20,612 nt of DNA from a virus: positions 1 through 20,612 of the IMG/VR virus record IMGVR_UViG_3300017765_000093, one strand, 5' to 3'. A program made the translations under genes and the position numbers. The notes under the pieces are model-generated. The model was not told the origin of the DNA, did not search any database, and saw nothing but the letters and a program-made list of their open reading frames with translations. Positions 7,507 to 14,013 of the stretch are shown one piece after another (the first letter of the stretch is position 1; every line of letters begins with the position of its first letter).

Positions 7507-8289
7507 ATGTTATCAGCAGAAAAAATCCAATCAAATTGGGATCGTTATATAAACACAATAACAACCTGTTTTTCTAAAGAAAGAACAGACATACTATTAC
7601 CATTCCTAGACAAGTATAAAGAAAGAATGATGATGATGCCTGCTTCAAGTAAAAATTGGCACCATTCAGCATTTGCAGGTGGTTATACTGATCATGTTTT
7701 ACGTGTATATGATTGTGCAAATCAATTATATAAAACGTGGAAATCAATGGGTGGTGATATATCCACATATACTGTTGAAGAAATGCATTTCGCCGCTTTA
7801 TTCCATGATTTAGGCAAGATGGGCCAACAAGAAGGCGAATACTACCAACCAAACGATTCACAATGGCATGTTGATAAATTAGGTATGGTTTATAAATTTA
7901 ATACTGACATTCCAGCAATGAAAGTTCCAGAACGTTCATTATTTATTTTACAGGAAATTGGATGTAAAGTTACCCAAAATGAATTTATTACAATTAAAAT
8001 TCATGATGGTTTATATGATGAGTCAAATAAGTTTTACTTTATGTCTGGTCAAAAAGAAACTAGATTAAGAACACATTTACCGTTATTAATGCATCAAGCA
8101 GATCATATGGCTGCTCAAATCGAATTTGAATTATGGAATAACGCATCTAATAGTGTTCCTAAATCAAAACCAGCTAATGCTACTAAAGGTGATAAAACAC
8201 TTAGAGCAGCTAAAAAAGTAAACACAGAAAATAACCCAAAATTAGCATCAGCAACATTAGATGTTATAGATTCGTTTTTTAAAGATTAA
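7507..8289 (+). CDS. HD-domain metal-dependent phosphohydrolase
   Basis: This 260-residue protein belongs to the HD superfamily, whose members hydrolyse phosphate esters or phosphodiesters (nucleotides, nucleic acids, second messengers) using one or two metal ions. Visible motifs are HHSAFAGGYTDHVLRV (52-67, ligand H63), the HD pair in ALFHDLGKMG (H100, D101), IHDG (H166, D167) and MHQADHMAAQIEFE (195-208, H196 and D199). The order resembles YhaM-type exoribonucleases and related HD proteins, but the substrate cannot be read from the sequence. Residues 210-255 are a basic, likely disordered tail. It lies between small helical proteins and the sigma factor gene, so a role in nucleotide or RNA turnover during infection, or against a signalling-based host defence, is possible. 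Both are inference. Confidence 0.85.
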   Translation: MLSAEKIQSNWDRYINTITTCFSKERTDILLPFLDKYKERMMMMPASSKNWHHSAFAGGYTDHVLRVYDCANQLYKTWKSMGGDISTYTVEEMHFAALFHDLGKMGQQEGEYYQPNDSQWHVDKLGMVYKFNTDIPAMKVPERSLFILQEIGCKVTQNEFITIKIHDGLYDESNKFYFMSGQKETRLRTHLPLLMHQADHMAAQIEFELWNNASNSVPKSKPANATKGDKTLRAAKKVNTENNPKLASATLDVIDSFFKD

Positions 8290-8291
8290 AC

Positions 8292-8561
8292 ATGATAACA
8301 CTTAGTATTATATTAACATTAGTAGTAACAATTTCTTTTTTTGTTGTTAAAAATTTAATTAAAAAAAATGAAAATCAAGAAGATATTTTAAAAAATTATG
8401 AAAATTTTATTACTAAACAGAGTGAAGCAATAAATGCATGTAATCAAAGATTAAATGAAGTAGATAATAAGGGTATATTTAAAGCAGATGATGAAATAGG
8501 ATGGATGTTTGAAGAAATTAAAAAAATACAAGATGCTTTAAACGAATTTACTCTTAAATAA
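8292..8561 (+). CDS. Small membrane-anchored coiled-coil protein
   Basis: This 89-residue protein begins with a single hydrophobic segment (about 2-20, ITLSIILTLVVTISFFVV), followed by Lys residues and a hydrophilic helical part. That fits an N-terminal membrane anchor with the rest in the cytoplasm (positive-inside rule). No signal peptidase site is evident. Small proteins of this build are common in T4-like phages, where their function is mostly unknown. It starts two bases after the HD gene stop and ends 14 nt before the sigma factor gene, so all three are probably expressed together. Confidence 0.75.
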   Translation: MITLSIILTLVVTISFFVVKNLIKKNENQEDILKNYENFITKQSEAINACNQRLNEVDNKGIFKADDEIGWMFEEIKKIQDALNEFTLK

Positions 8562-8575
8562 ATGTAAAAACACAC

Positions 8576-9334
8576 ATGACAAACAGAATCCCACAAGAAC
8601 CAGTAATCACTGGTTCTCTTGCGCCAGAACCAAAAAGAAGAGGAAGAAAAAGAACTAAAAAAAGGTATTTTACAGAAGATACAGACGCAGCTATAAAAGA
8701 ATACTTAGCATCTTCAAATCAAGATAAAAGAGATTATATATTTAAAACAAGAATACATTACCCTTTTTATAAATTAGCAGAAAATCTTATCCATACATTT
8801 AAATTCTACTATACAGAAGTAGATAATTTAGAAGATTTAAAACATGAAGTAATTTGTTTTCTTTTAGAAAAATTAGATTATTTCAAACCAGAAAAAGGTA
8901 CTAAAGCATTTAGTTATTTTTCTATTGTAGGTAAAAATTATCTTATATTATATAATAATAACAATTATAAAAAGAAAAAACAAAAAGCAGATCCTTTGGC
9001 AGCAGACGAAGATGAAGGAGTTTTACGTCAGTTAGGTAGAGATGAACGTAAACAAGAAATTAAAGATTTTATAGATTATTTTACTGAATATATTGATAAA
9101 AATATGTTTATAATGTTTAAAAAAGATAAAGATAGAAAAGTATGTGATGCTATAAATGTACTTTTTAAACGTAGAGAAAATTTAGAAATATTTAATAAAA
9201 AAGCACTTTATATTTATATTAGAGAAATGACAGATGTAGATACCCCAGTTATTACTAAAGTAACTAAAAAATTAAAAGTTTTATATAAAGAACTTTACTC
9301 TGAATTTATTGAAACGGGGTATGTAAAAGTCTAA
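8576..9334 (+). CDS. 55: gp55-like late-transcription sigma factor
   Basis: This 252-residue protein resembles T4 gp55, the sigma-like factor that redirects host RNA polymerase to late promoters. The key stretch is at 84-126: NLEDLKHEVICFLLEKLDYF, then PEKGTKAFSYFSIVGKNYLI. It matches the sigma region 2 core with its aromatic, promoter-melting segment. The N-terminus has a basic RRGRKRTKKRYF block (21-32) absent from T4 gp55, and a Lys-rich loop follows at 131-136. The C-terminal half is helical (IDYFTEYIDKNMF, VITKVTKKLKVLYKELYSEF) and may contact polymerase or a sliding clamp. T4 gp55 is 185 residues, so this is a longer form. A strong hairpin in the RNA lies 20 nt after the start codon. 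The late genes follow directly. Confidence 0.8.
   Translation: MTNRIPQEPVITGSLAPEPKRRGRKRTKKRYFTEDTDAAIKEYLASSNQDKRDYIFKTRIHYPFYKLAENLIHTFKFYYTEVDNLEDLKHEVICFLLEKLDYFKPEKGTKAFSYFSIVGKNYLILYNNNNYKKKKQKADPLAADEDEGVLRQLGRDERKQEIKDFIDYFTEYIDKNMFIMFKKDKDRKVCDAINVLFKRRENLEIFNKKALYIYIREMTDVDTPVITKVTKKLKVLYKELYSEFIETGYVKV
8596..8617 (+). promoter_or_regulatory. Perfect 9-bp hairpin just inside the sigma factor gene
   Basis: AGAACCAGT (8596-8604) and ACTGGTTCT (8609-8617) form a perfect 9-bp stem with loop AATC. CAAG before and CTTG after (8618-8621) can extend it past a small bulge. It begins 20 nt downstream of the ATG at 8576, where it could slow early translation. No T-run follows, so it is not a terminator. 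Confidence 0.35.
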
Positions 9335-9335
9335 A

Positions 9336-9350
9336 AATTCCATATTTATA
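9336..9350 (+). promoter_or_regulatory. Candidate late promoter motif, copy 2
   Basis: AATTCCATATTTATA sits in the 26-nt gap after the sigma factor gene. It differs from the copies at 3151 and 13106 at two positions (CC for TT). The TATTTATA core ends 10 nt before the ATG at 9361, which would leave almost no 5' leader if it is a -10 element. It precedes the hub and spike genes. Confidence 0.45.
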
Positions 9351-9360
9351 ATAAAATAAT

Positions 9361-9729
9361 ATGGATTCATTAAATCAAATACTTTTTGACGATAAATCCT
9401 TTGGTGATTTACTCAAAGAAATTCATGGCAATCAAAAGAAAAAAGCAAAACAACTTGCATCTTTAATAGCAGAATTACGTCCTTTAGTTCAATCTTCAGG
9501 TGATGCTACTGTAGTAGTTCCTTTAATTAAAGAATATATGGAAATTAGTGTTAAAAATGATGACCAACTTATCAAAATGGCTGCTATTGTACAACGTTTA
9601 TCTACAGGTGCTGCTTCAACAGGAGATGGTGGATTATTAACTAATGAAGAAATGGATCAATTAATGGATGTAGCTGAAGAAATAGCTAAAACAGTTGAAA
9701 ATCCAAAACAAATAGAAGAACCTAAATAA
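9361..9729 (+). CDS. Helical phage protein next to sigma factor, unknown function
   Basis: This 122-residue protein is helical, with a folded-looking core (FGDLLKEIHGNQKKKAKQL, LIAELRPLVQSSGDATVVVP, IKEYMEISVKNDDQLIKMAA) and a Gly/Ser/Thr linker at about 86-93. The end is acidic. No family was recognised. Its place directly after gp55 and before the hub genes would suit a late transcription co-factor such as T4 gp33 (similar size), a tail assembly chaperone, or a minor structural protein. Nothing in the sequence decides between them. The next gene starts one base after the stop (TAAAATG). Confidence 0.75.
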   Translation: MDSLNQILFDDKSFGDLLKEIHGNQKKKAKQLASLIAELRPLVQSSGDATVVVPLIKEYMEISVKNDDQLIKMAAIVQRLSTGAASTGDGGLLTNEEMDQLMDVAEEIAKTVENPKQIEEPK

Positions 9730-9730
9730 A

Positions 9731-10585
9731 ATGGCAGTATATAAAAAAGACAGAATAAATATATCTGCATCACCAGAAAGTTCTAAATTACTAGCAGTAA
9801 GAGTATTAGATATAATATTAGATATAGAACACCCATATGCAGAACAATTTGGTAAACATGATGCTATAGGGGCTATTACTTTTACTTATTTAGATGATAA
9901 TTTACCTTTAGAAAGAGCTTGGTTAAGTGGTAATAGTGCTTTTCCTTTATTTGCAAATATTAAAAATTATCCTTTAAAAAATGAAATAGTATTAATATTA
10001 TCTACTTATGATAAAAATACATATAGAAATAATTCTACATCTAATTTTTATATTCCTAGTTTAAATATATGGAATCATCCACACCATAATGCTCTTCCCA
10101 CAATCCAAAATACAAAAAATCCTAATGTATTAGCTGATTATACAAATTCAGAAAATGGAGCAATATCCAGACAAGTAACAGATGGAAGTACAGATATAAA
10201 TTTAGGAAAATATTTTAGAGAACAAGTAAGAATTAAACCTTTATTACCTTATGAAGGTGATATGATTGTAGAAGGTAGATTTGGAAATTCTATAAGATTA
10301 GGATCAACATCACAAGCTATAAGTATGATGGGGGATCAAGTAATTCCAGAAGCAAATAAAAATAGATGGAGCGATTTAGGTCAAAATGGAGAACCTATTA
10401 TAATTATAAAAAATGGACAAAGAATAGAAGAAATAAACGATAAAGGTTGGGAACACACAGTAGAAAATATAGACTTAGATGATTCTAGTATTTATCTAAC
10501 TTCTAACCAACAAATAACAGATTTTACTCCTGCTTCAGATAATGAAGATTCATATCTTGCAGGAGAATCTTTACTTCCAATATAA
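9731..10585 (+). CDS. gp5-like baseplate hub/spike base protein
   Basis: This 284-residue protein looks like the non-enzymatic part of T4 gp5 at the centre of the baseplate. The N-terminal half is beta-rich (LLAVRVLDIILDI, AITFTYLDDNLPLERAWLS) and could be the OB-like fold. Residues about 162-250 carry a pattern I associate with marine phage hub proteins: FREQVRIKPLLPYEGDMI, EGRFGNSIRLGST, then GEPIIIIKNGQ, and later DDSSIYLTSNQQI. No lysozyme catalytic motif is present. The stop TAA shares its last A with the ATG of the peptidase gene that follows, so the two are probably made together. The gp5 assignment rests on pattern and place, so it remains moderate. Confidence 0.72.
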   Translation: MAVYKKDRINISASPESSKLLAVRVLDIILDIEHPYAEQFGKHDAIGAITFTYLDDNLPLERAWLSGNSAFPLFANIKNYPLKNEIVLILSTYDKNTYRNNSTSNFYIPSLNIWNHPHHNALPTIQNTKNPNVLADYTNSENGAISRQVTDGSTDINLGKYFREQVRIKPLLPYEGDMIVEGRFGNSIRLGSTSQAISMMGDQVIPEANKNRWSDLGQNGEPIIIIKNGQRIEEINDKGWEHTVENIDLDDSSIYLTSNQQITDFTPASDNEDSYLAGESLLPI

Positions 10586-11442
10586 TGGTTAAAAAAAAAG
10601 AAAATATAATAATTAAACCAGAAATAGAAGATATTTCTTTTAAATCAGGTAATATAAAAGAAGATGTAGTATTACATTCTCCAAAAACACCTACTATTAT
10701 TGAACAAATGATAGAAAGTGAATTACCTTGGGATGTACAAGAACAAACATCATATATAATAGAAAGAAAAACAGACACCCAATTCTTAAATTATGAAAAT
10801 GATGTAATATTAAATACTTTAACAAAACCAACAAAATCAACCCCTGAATTATATACATTATCTTCAGGTAGTATATCAGAAATATATAGTCCATTAGAAC
10901 AAAATATAGGAAACTATTATAAATTAAAACAATTAATATCTTATGATTATAAAAATCCAACATTTAGTGAAATAAATAACTATCCAGGAGTAGATTTAAA
11001 TTATAATGGAGAACAAATAGTTAAAAATTTAAAAAATTTAATGGAAAATTGTGTAGATAGAATAATTGAAGCATATCCTAATTTTATATTAATATCTGCT
11101 TATAGAAGTTTAACATTAAATAGAATGATTGGAGGTTCTCATGATAATAGTAATCATATAAGTGGATGTGCTATTGATTTTAAAATATCAGAAGAACATA
11201 CATCTTATATATTTAATTGGTGTATTAAAAATTTACCAGAATTTTATGAATTAATGTGGGCTTATCCTGAAAGAGGAAATAAATCATGGATTCATATATC
11301 TTATAAAAAAGGACAAAATATAAAAAGAACAACATTAGCTTCAGAAAGAGAAGATATTCATAAATCTTATGGAGGGTATAGAAGAGGATATAAACAAGAA
11401 TATCAAGAAGGAATAGTAGAAGCAATTCAAAATTTAGTATAA
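10585..11442 (+). CDS. Tail-associated M15-family peptidoglycan peptidase
   Basis: This 285-residue protein cuts cross-linking peptides in peptidoglycan, judged by its C-terminal M15 (VanY/D-Ala-D-Ala carboxypeptidase-like) domain. The motifs are ISAYRSLTLNRMIGG (170-184), SNHISGCAIDF (189-199) and SWIHISY (234-240). H191, D198 and H237 are the expected zinc ligands. The first 100 residues have no recognised domain and may attach the enzyme to the hub. It overlaps the gp5-like gene by one base (TAATG) and is followed after one base by the spike-like gene. The position suggests it opens the cell wall during DNA injection, replacing the lysozyme built into T4 gp5. A role in lysis from within is the less likely alternative. 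Confidence 0.85.
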   Translation: MVKKKENIIIKPEIEDISFKSGNIKEDVVLHSPKTPTIIEQMIESELPWDVQEQTSYIIERKTDTQFLNYENDVILNTLTKPTKSTPELYTLSSGSISEIYSPLEQNIGNYYKLKQLISYDYKNPTFSEINNYPGVDLNYNGEQIVKNLKNLMENCVDRIIEAYPNFILISAYRSLTLNRMIGGSHDNSNHISGCAIDFKISEEHTSYIFNWCIKNLPEFYELMWAYPERGNKSWIHISYKKGQNIKRTTLASEREDIHKSYGGYRRGYKQEYQEGIVEAIQNLV

Positions 11443-11443
11443 T

Positions 11444-11950
11444 ATGAGTTACATACCAACAAAACCAGGATTATTTCAAGGAAAACAAGTACTTATAAAT
11501 TCAGATAGATTAGTATTTAATGCTAAAAATGATTCAATATTATTATATTCTGATAAAGTTATAGGATTTAGTACTAATGGAAGTATTCATTTTGACACAA
11601 CAAATATAGATAAAAATAAATTTATAGTAAATGCACCTAATATTTATTTAGGTTTAAATAAACATGATCAATCATTACCATCTAATCCAGCAATTTTAGG
11701 AGATGAATTAGGAGAATTTTTAGGAGGAGATACAGGAGTATTAGAAATATTTCTTGATATGATAGATGTAATATGTGATCATTTACAATTCCAATGCCCT
11801 TCAGGAGGAAAAGGAAAATTAACTACAGCAAACTGGAAAAATGAAGGTATGTTTGCAGCCATAAAAGGAAGAGTACAAGAATTAAAAGATGATGCTATGG
11901 CTAAACCTGGAATAAGTTCAATAAAAAGTGATATAACTAAAATAGGATAA
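11444..11950 (+). CDS. Beta-rich baseplate spike-like protein
   Basis: This 168-residue protein begins with short alternating strands (GKQVLINSDRLVFNAKNDSI, LLYSDKVIGFSTNGSIHFDT), then FIVNAPNIYLG. Such regular short strands are typical of beta-helix or beta-solenoid spike proteins, such as the C-terminal part of T4 gp5. Residues 90-168 hold a helical segment (LGEFLGGDTGVLEIFLDMID) and a flexible end. I recall similar proteins in marine T4-like phages next to hub genes. It follows the peptidase by one base and precedes the hydrophobic protein by one base. Forming the cell-puncturing tip is inferred from fold type and position. Confidence 0.72.
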   Translation: MSYIPTKPGLFQGKQVLINSDRLVFNAKNDSILLYSDKVIGFSTNGSIHFDTTNIDKNKFIVNAPNIYLGLNKHDQSLPSNPAILGDELGEFLGGDTGVLEIFLDMIDVICDHLQFQCPSGGKGKLTTANWKNEGMFAAIKGRVQELKDDAMAKPGISSIKSDITKIG

Positions 11951-11951
11951 A

Positions 11952-13103
11952 ATGTCAACACAACAAGTAAGTCTTTTAATGAACCGTGAAATAAGCGGTG
12001 TAATGATGAAAGCTAAATCAAAAATAAAAGATGAAGGTAAAAAAATGATAAAAGAAAAAGTTTTATCAAAATTACCTTCAAAAGATGAAATTAAAGAAAA
12101 ATTAATATCAGCTGCTTGTAGTATATCTGCTCAAGAAAAAATGAAAAAGGTATACAATAAATTACATGGTATTTTAGAAAAATTAGAAGCAATATTATTA
12201 AAAGCTAAAGGTAAATTAGATGCTATTAATGCAAAAATTAAAAAAATAACAGATGGAATATTACCAAAAATAGCAATAATATTTGGTATATTAGCAGTTA
12301 TATTAATAGTAGTTGAAATATTAATGATAGTAGCTAAATTAGGAATAAATTTTTTAGTAGGTATGTTAGCTCATGGTGGTATACAACAAAAATTAGCTAT
12401 GATAATTATTAAGGGTATAGGAATAATTGGTGAATTTGGAGGAATGATAAAATCGGGATCAAAAGCAGCCAAAAAGTATATGAAAATGGCTTTAAAAATA
12501 GTAGCATCTATATTAGCAGCTGTTCTTTTAATTCAACCTATTTTAGATCTTGTACAAAAAATGATGGCATTTATAGAATATTTATATTTAATGTATCTCC
12601 AAATGTGTAATACATCAAATTCCTCTGTTAGAGATTCTGATGGAAATATAAATGAATCTTTATTAGAATCAGAAATATTAAAAAATGACCCAACAGGATT
12701 ATACCCTGATCCTAATGTATTAAATGGAAATAAAGGATTAGGAAGTGATGTAGGTTTAGGAACAGTAGGAACTGGTCCTGGTAATAATGGAAATACAGGT
12801 ACAGGTACAGGAGCAGGTATGGGTATAGGAAATGGAATAAATGGAAATTTAGGTTCAGGTAATGGTATAGGAGCTGGAGGAAATCAAGGACTTCCAGGAT
12901 ATGGAGGAACAGGAACAGGTGCAGGAGGAGGAGTTGTAAATAACTCAGAACTTGGAGGTATTTCAGAAAGATTAACTACAATTTATGAAGATCTTATATT
13001 AGAACTTGAAGGACAAGGAAAAAAAGAAATAGTAGAACATTTACAAAATTTAGATTTTGGATTTAAAACAAGATTTGAAAGAAAAATTGTACCAATAAAT
13101 TAA
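11952..13103 (+). CDS. Hydrophobic baseplate-region protein with glycine-rich linker
   Basis: This 383-residue protein is unrecognised. It has a Lys-rich helical N-terminus (1-100), a long hydrophobic segment (about 104-140, IAIIFGILAVILIVVEILMI and on), a second at about 148-164, and a third (178-218, MALKIVASILAAVLLIQPIL and an aromatic extension). A Gly/Thr/Asn-rich linker follows (260-328), then a helical end with LDFGFKTRFERKI (367-379). The segments could cross a membrane. In the spike cluster this may be a protein that is delivered to or opens the inner membrane, or a hub core or tape-measure-like protein. T4-type tape-measure proteins are longer, so I favour a membrane-active role, as inference. 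The repeats in the linker are Gly-Thr-Gly-like. Confidence 0.78.
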   Translation: MSTQQVSLLMNREISGVMMKAKSKIKDEGKKMIKEKVLSKLPSKDEIKEKLISAACSISAQEKMKKVYNKLHGILEKLEAILLKAKGKLDAINAKIKKITDGILPKIAIIFGILAVILIVVEILMIVAKLGINFLVGMLAHGGIQQKLAMIIIKGIGIIGEFGGMIKSGSKAAKKYMKMALKIVASILAAVLLIQPILDLVQKMMAFIEYLYLMYLQMCNTSNSSVRDSDGNINESLLESEILKNDPTGLYPDPNVLNGNKGLGSDVGLGTVGTGPGNNGNTGTGTGAGMGIGNGINGNLGSGNGIGAGGNQGLPGYGGTGTGAGGGVVNNSELGGISERLTTIYEDLILELEGQGKKEIVEHLQNLDFGFKTRFERKIVPIN

Positions 13104-13105
13104 AA

Positions 13106-13120
13106 AATTTTATATTTATA
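13106..13120 (+). promoter_or_regulatory. Candidate late promoter motif, copy 3
   Basis: AATTTTATATTTATA is identical to the copy at 3151-3165. It lies in the 36-nt gap before the ATG at 13140, with the TATTTATA core ending 19 nt upstream. It would drive the wedge gene block that follows. It is the reverse complement form of the T4 late box, so direction is unproven. Confidence 0.45.
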
Positions 13121-13139
13121 ATAAATAATAGATAACAAC

Positions 13140-13604
13140 ATGAAAGCAAAAACCTTTGAAAATCTAATTAGAAAAGTAGTTAGAGAAGAAATTGATTATG
13201 CGTTACGTAGAGAAATTAAAACACTTAAAGAAGATTTACGTGATGAATTAAAACCAACAATTACAGAACATAAAGAAAGAATAGTAAAAGTACCTAATTC
13301 AATACCTAAAACAGCAAAAAATGAATTAAGAGAAAAAATTATGGGGTCAAACGTATTACCTAAAAGACCACCAATAAAACAAAATTTTACAAATAATTCT
13401 ACTTTAAATGATTTATTAAATGAAACAGCAATGGGAGATACAAACACAGAATCAGGAAATGCTCCTGTAAGTATGGCTCAACCTTTTGCAACATCTGCCC
13501 CTTTACCTATGGATACAACAGGAATGCCTACAGCAGTAGCAGATGCAGTTACAAGAGACTATAGTAGTTTAATGAAAGCAATAGATAAGAAAAAAGCAAA
13601 ATAA
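13140..13604 (+). CDS. Small phage protein with helical N-terminus, unknown function
   Basis: This 154-residue protein starts with an amphipathic charged helix (KTFENLIRKVVREEIDYALR, then EIKTLKEDLRDELKP), followed by a Ser/Thr/Asn/Pro-rich, probably disordered part (about 75-135) and a short basic end. No family was recognised. Its position immediately before gp25 suggests a minor baseplate or assembly protein. The helix start resembles that of the acidic protein at 4732 (LKELQDMIKEEF), which may be a shared docking element, though short charged helices are easily alike by chance. It ends 3 nt before the gp25 start. Confidence 0.74.
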   Translation: MKAKTFENLIRKVVREEIDYALRREIKTLKEDLRDELKPTITEHKERIVKVPNSIPKTAKNELREKIMGSNVLPKRPPIKQNFTNNSTLNDLLNETAMGDTNTESGNAPVSMAQPFATSAPLPMDTTGMPTAVADAVTRDYSSLMKAIDKKKAK

Positions 13605-13607
13605 AAT

Positions 13608-14012
13608 ATGCCTATAATTCAAGGAGTAAAAAGAAAAAACCCATTAGATATTAATAGAAATGTTACTATTGGGGTAGCTTTTCCCTTAGATGAAACAAAT
13701 ATGTTTACAGGAACTCCTACTACTAAGGAACAAGTTAAAAGTAATCTTTTAAATCTTTTATTAACAAAAAAAGGAGAAAGAATAAATCATCCAGGGTTTG
13801 GTATAGGATTACAAAATTTTTTATTTGAAAATAATATAGATAGTGAAGCAGTAAATGAAGAAATACATAATCAAATTCAATTTTATATTCCTGAAATAAC
13901 ATTATCAGATACACAGATAAATTTTAATCCAGATGAACATACTATAACAATAAAAATAATATATGAATTTAACTTAGATAGTACTCAAGATGCTATCTTA
14001 ATAACTGTTTAA
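13608..14012 (+). CDS. 25: Baseplate wedge protein gp25
   Basis: This 134-residue protein belongs to the GPW/gp25 family and is close to the 132 residues of T4 gp25. In contractile tails it links the wedge to the sheath and helps start sheath assembly. Visible features are NRNVTIGVAFPLDE near the start, the conserved LLTKKGERINHPGFGIGLQN (52-71), LFENN after it, and the C-terminal beta strands (ITLSDTQINFNPDEHTITIK). The start follows the previous stop by three bases. The gp6-type gene starts one base after its stop (TAATATG), the same order as in other contractile tail gene blocks. Length and motif make this one of the safest calls in the window. Confidence 0.92.
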   Translation: MPIIQGVKRKNPLDINRNVTIGVAFPLDETNMFTGTPTTKEQVKSNLLNLLLTKKGERINHPGFGIGLQNFLFENNIDSEAVNEEIHNQIQFYIPEITLSDTQINFNPDEHTITIKIIYEFNLDSTQDAILITV

Positions 14013-14013
14013 T

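Noticed and set aside
8596-8617. Hairpin as an intrinsic terminator
   Set aside because: It lies inside the sigma factor gene and no T-run follows the stem.
9211-9218. TATTTATA inside the sigma factor gene as another promoter
   Set aside because: It encodes part of a normal protein stretch and lacks the AATTYYA left half, so it is likely a chance match in AT-rich coding DNA.
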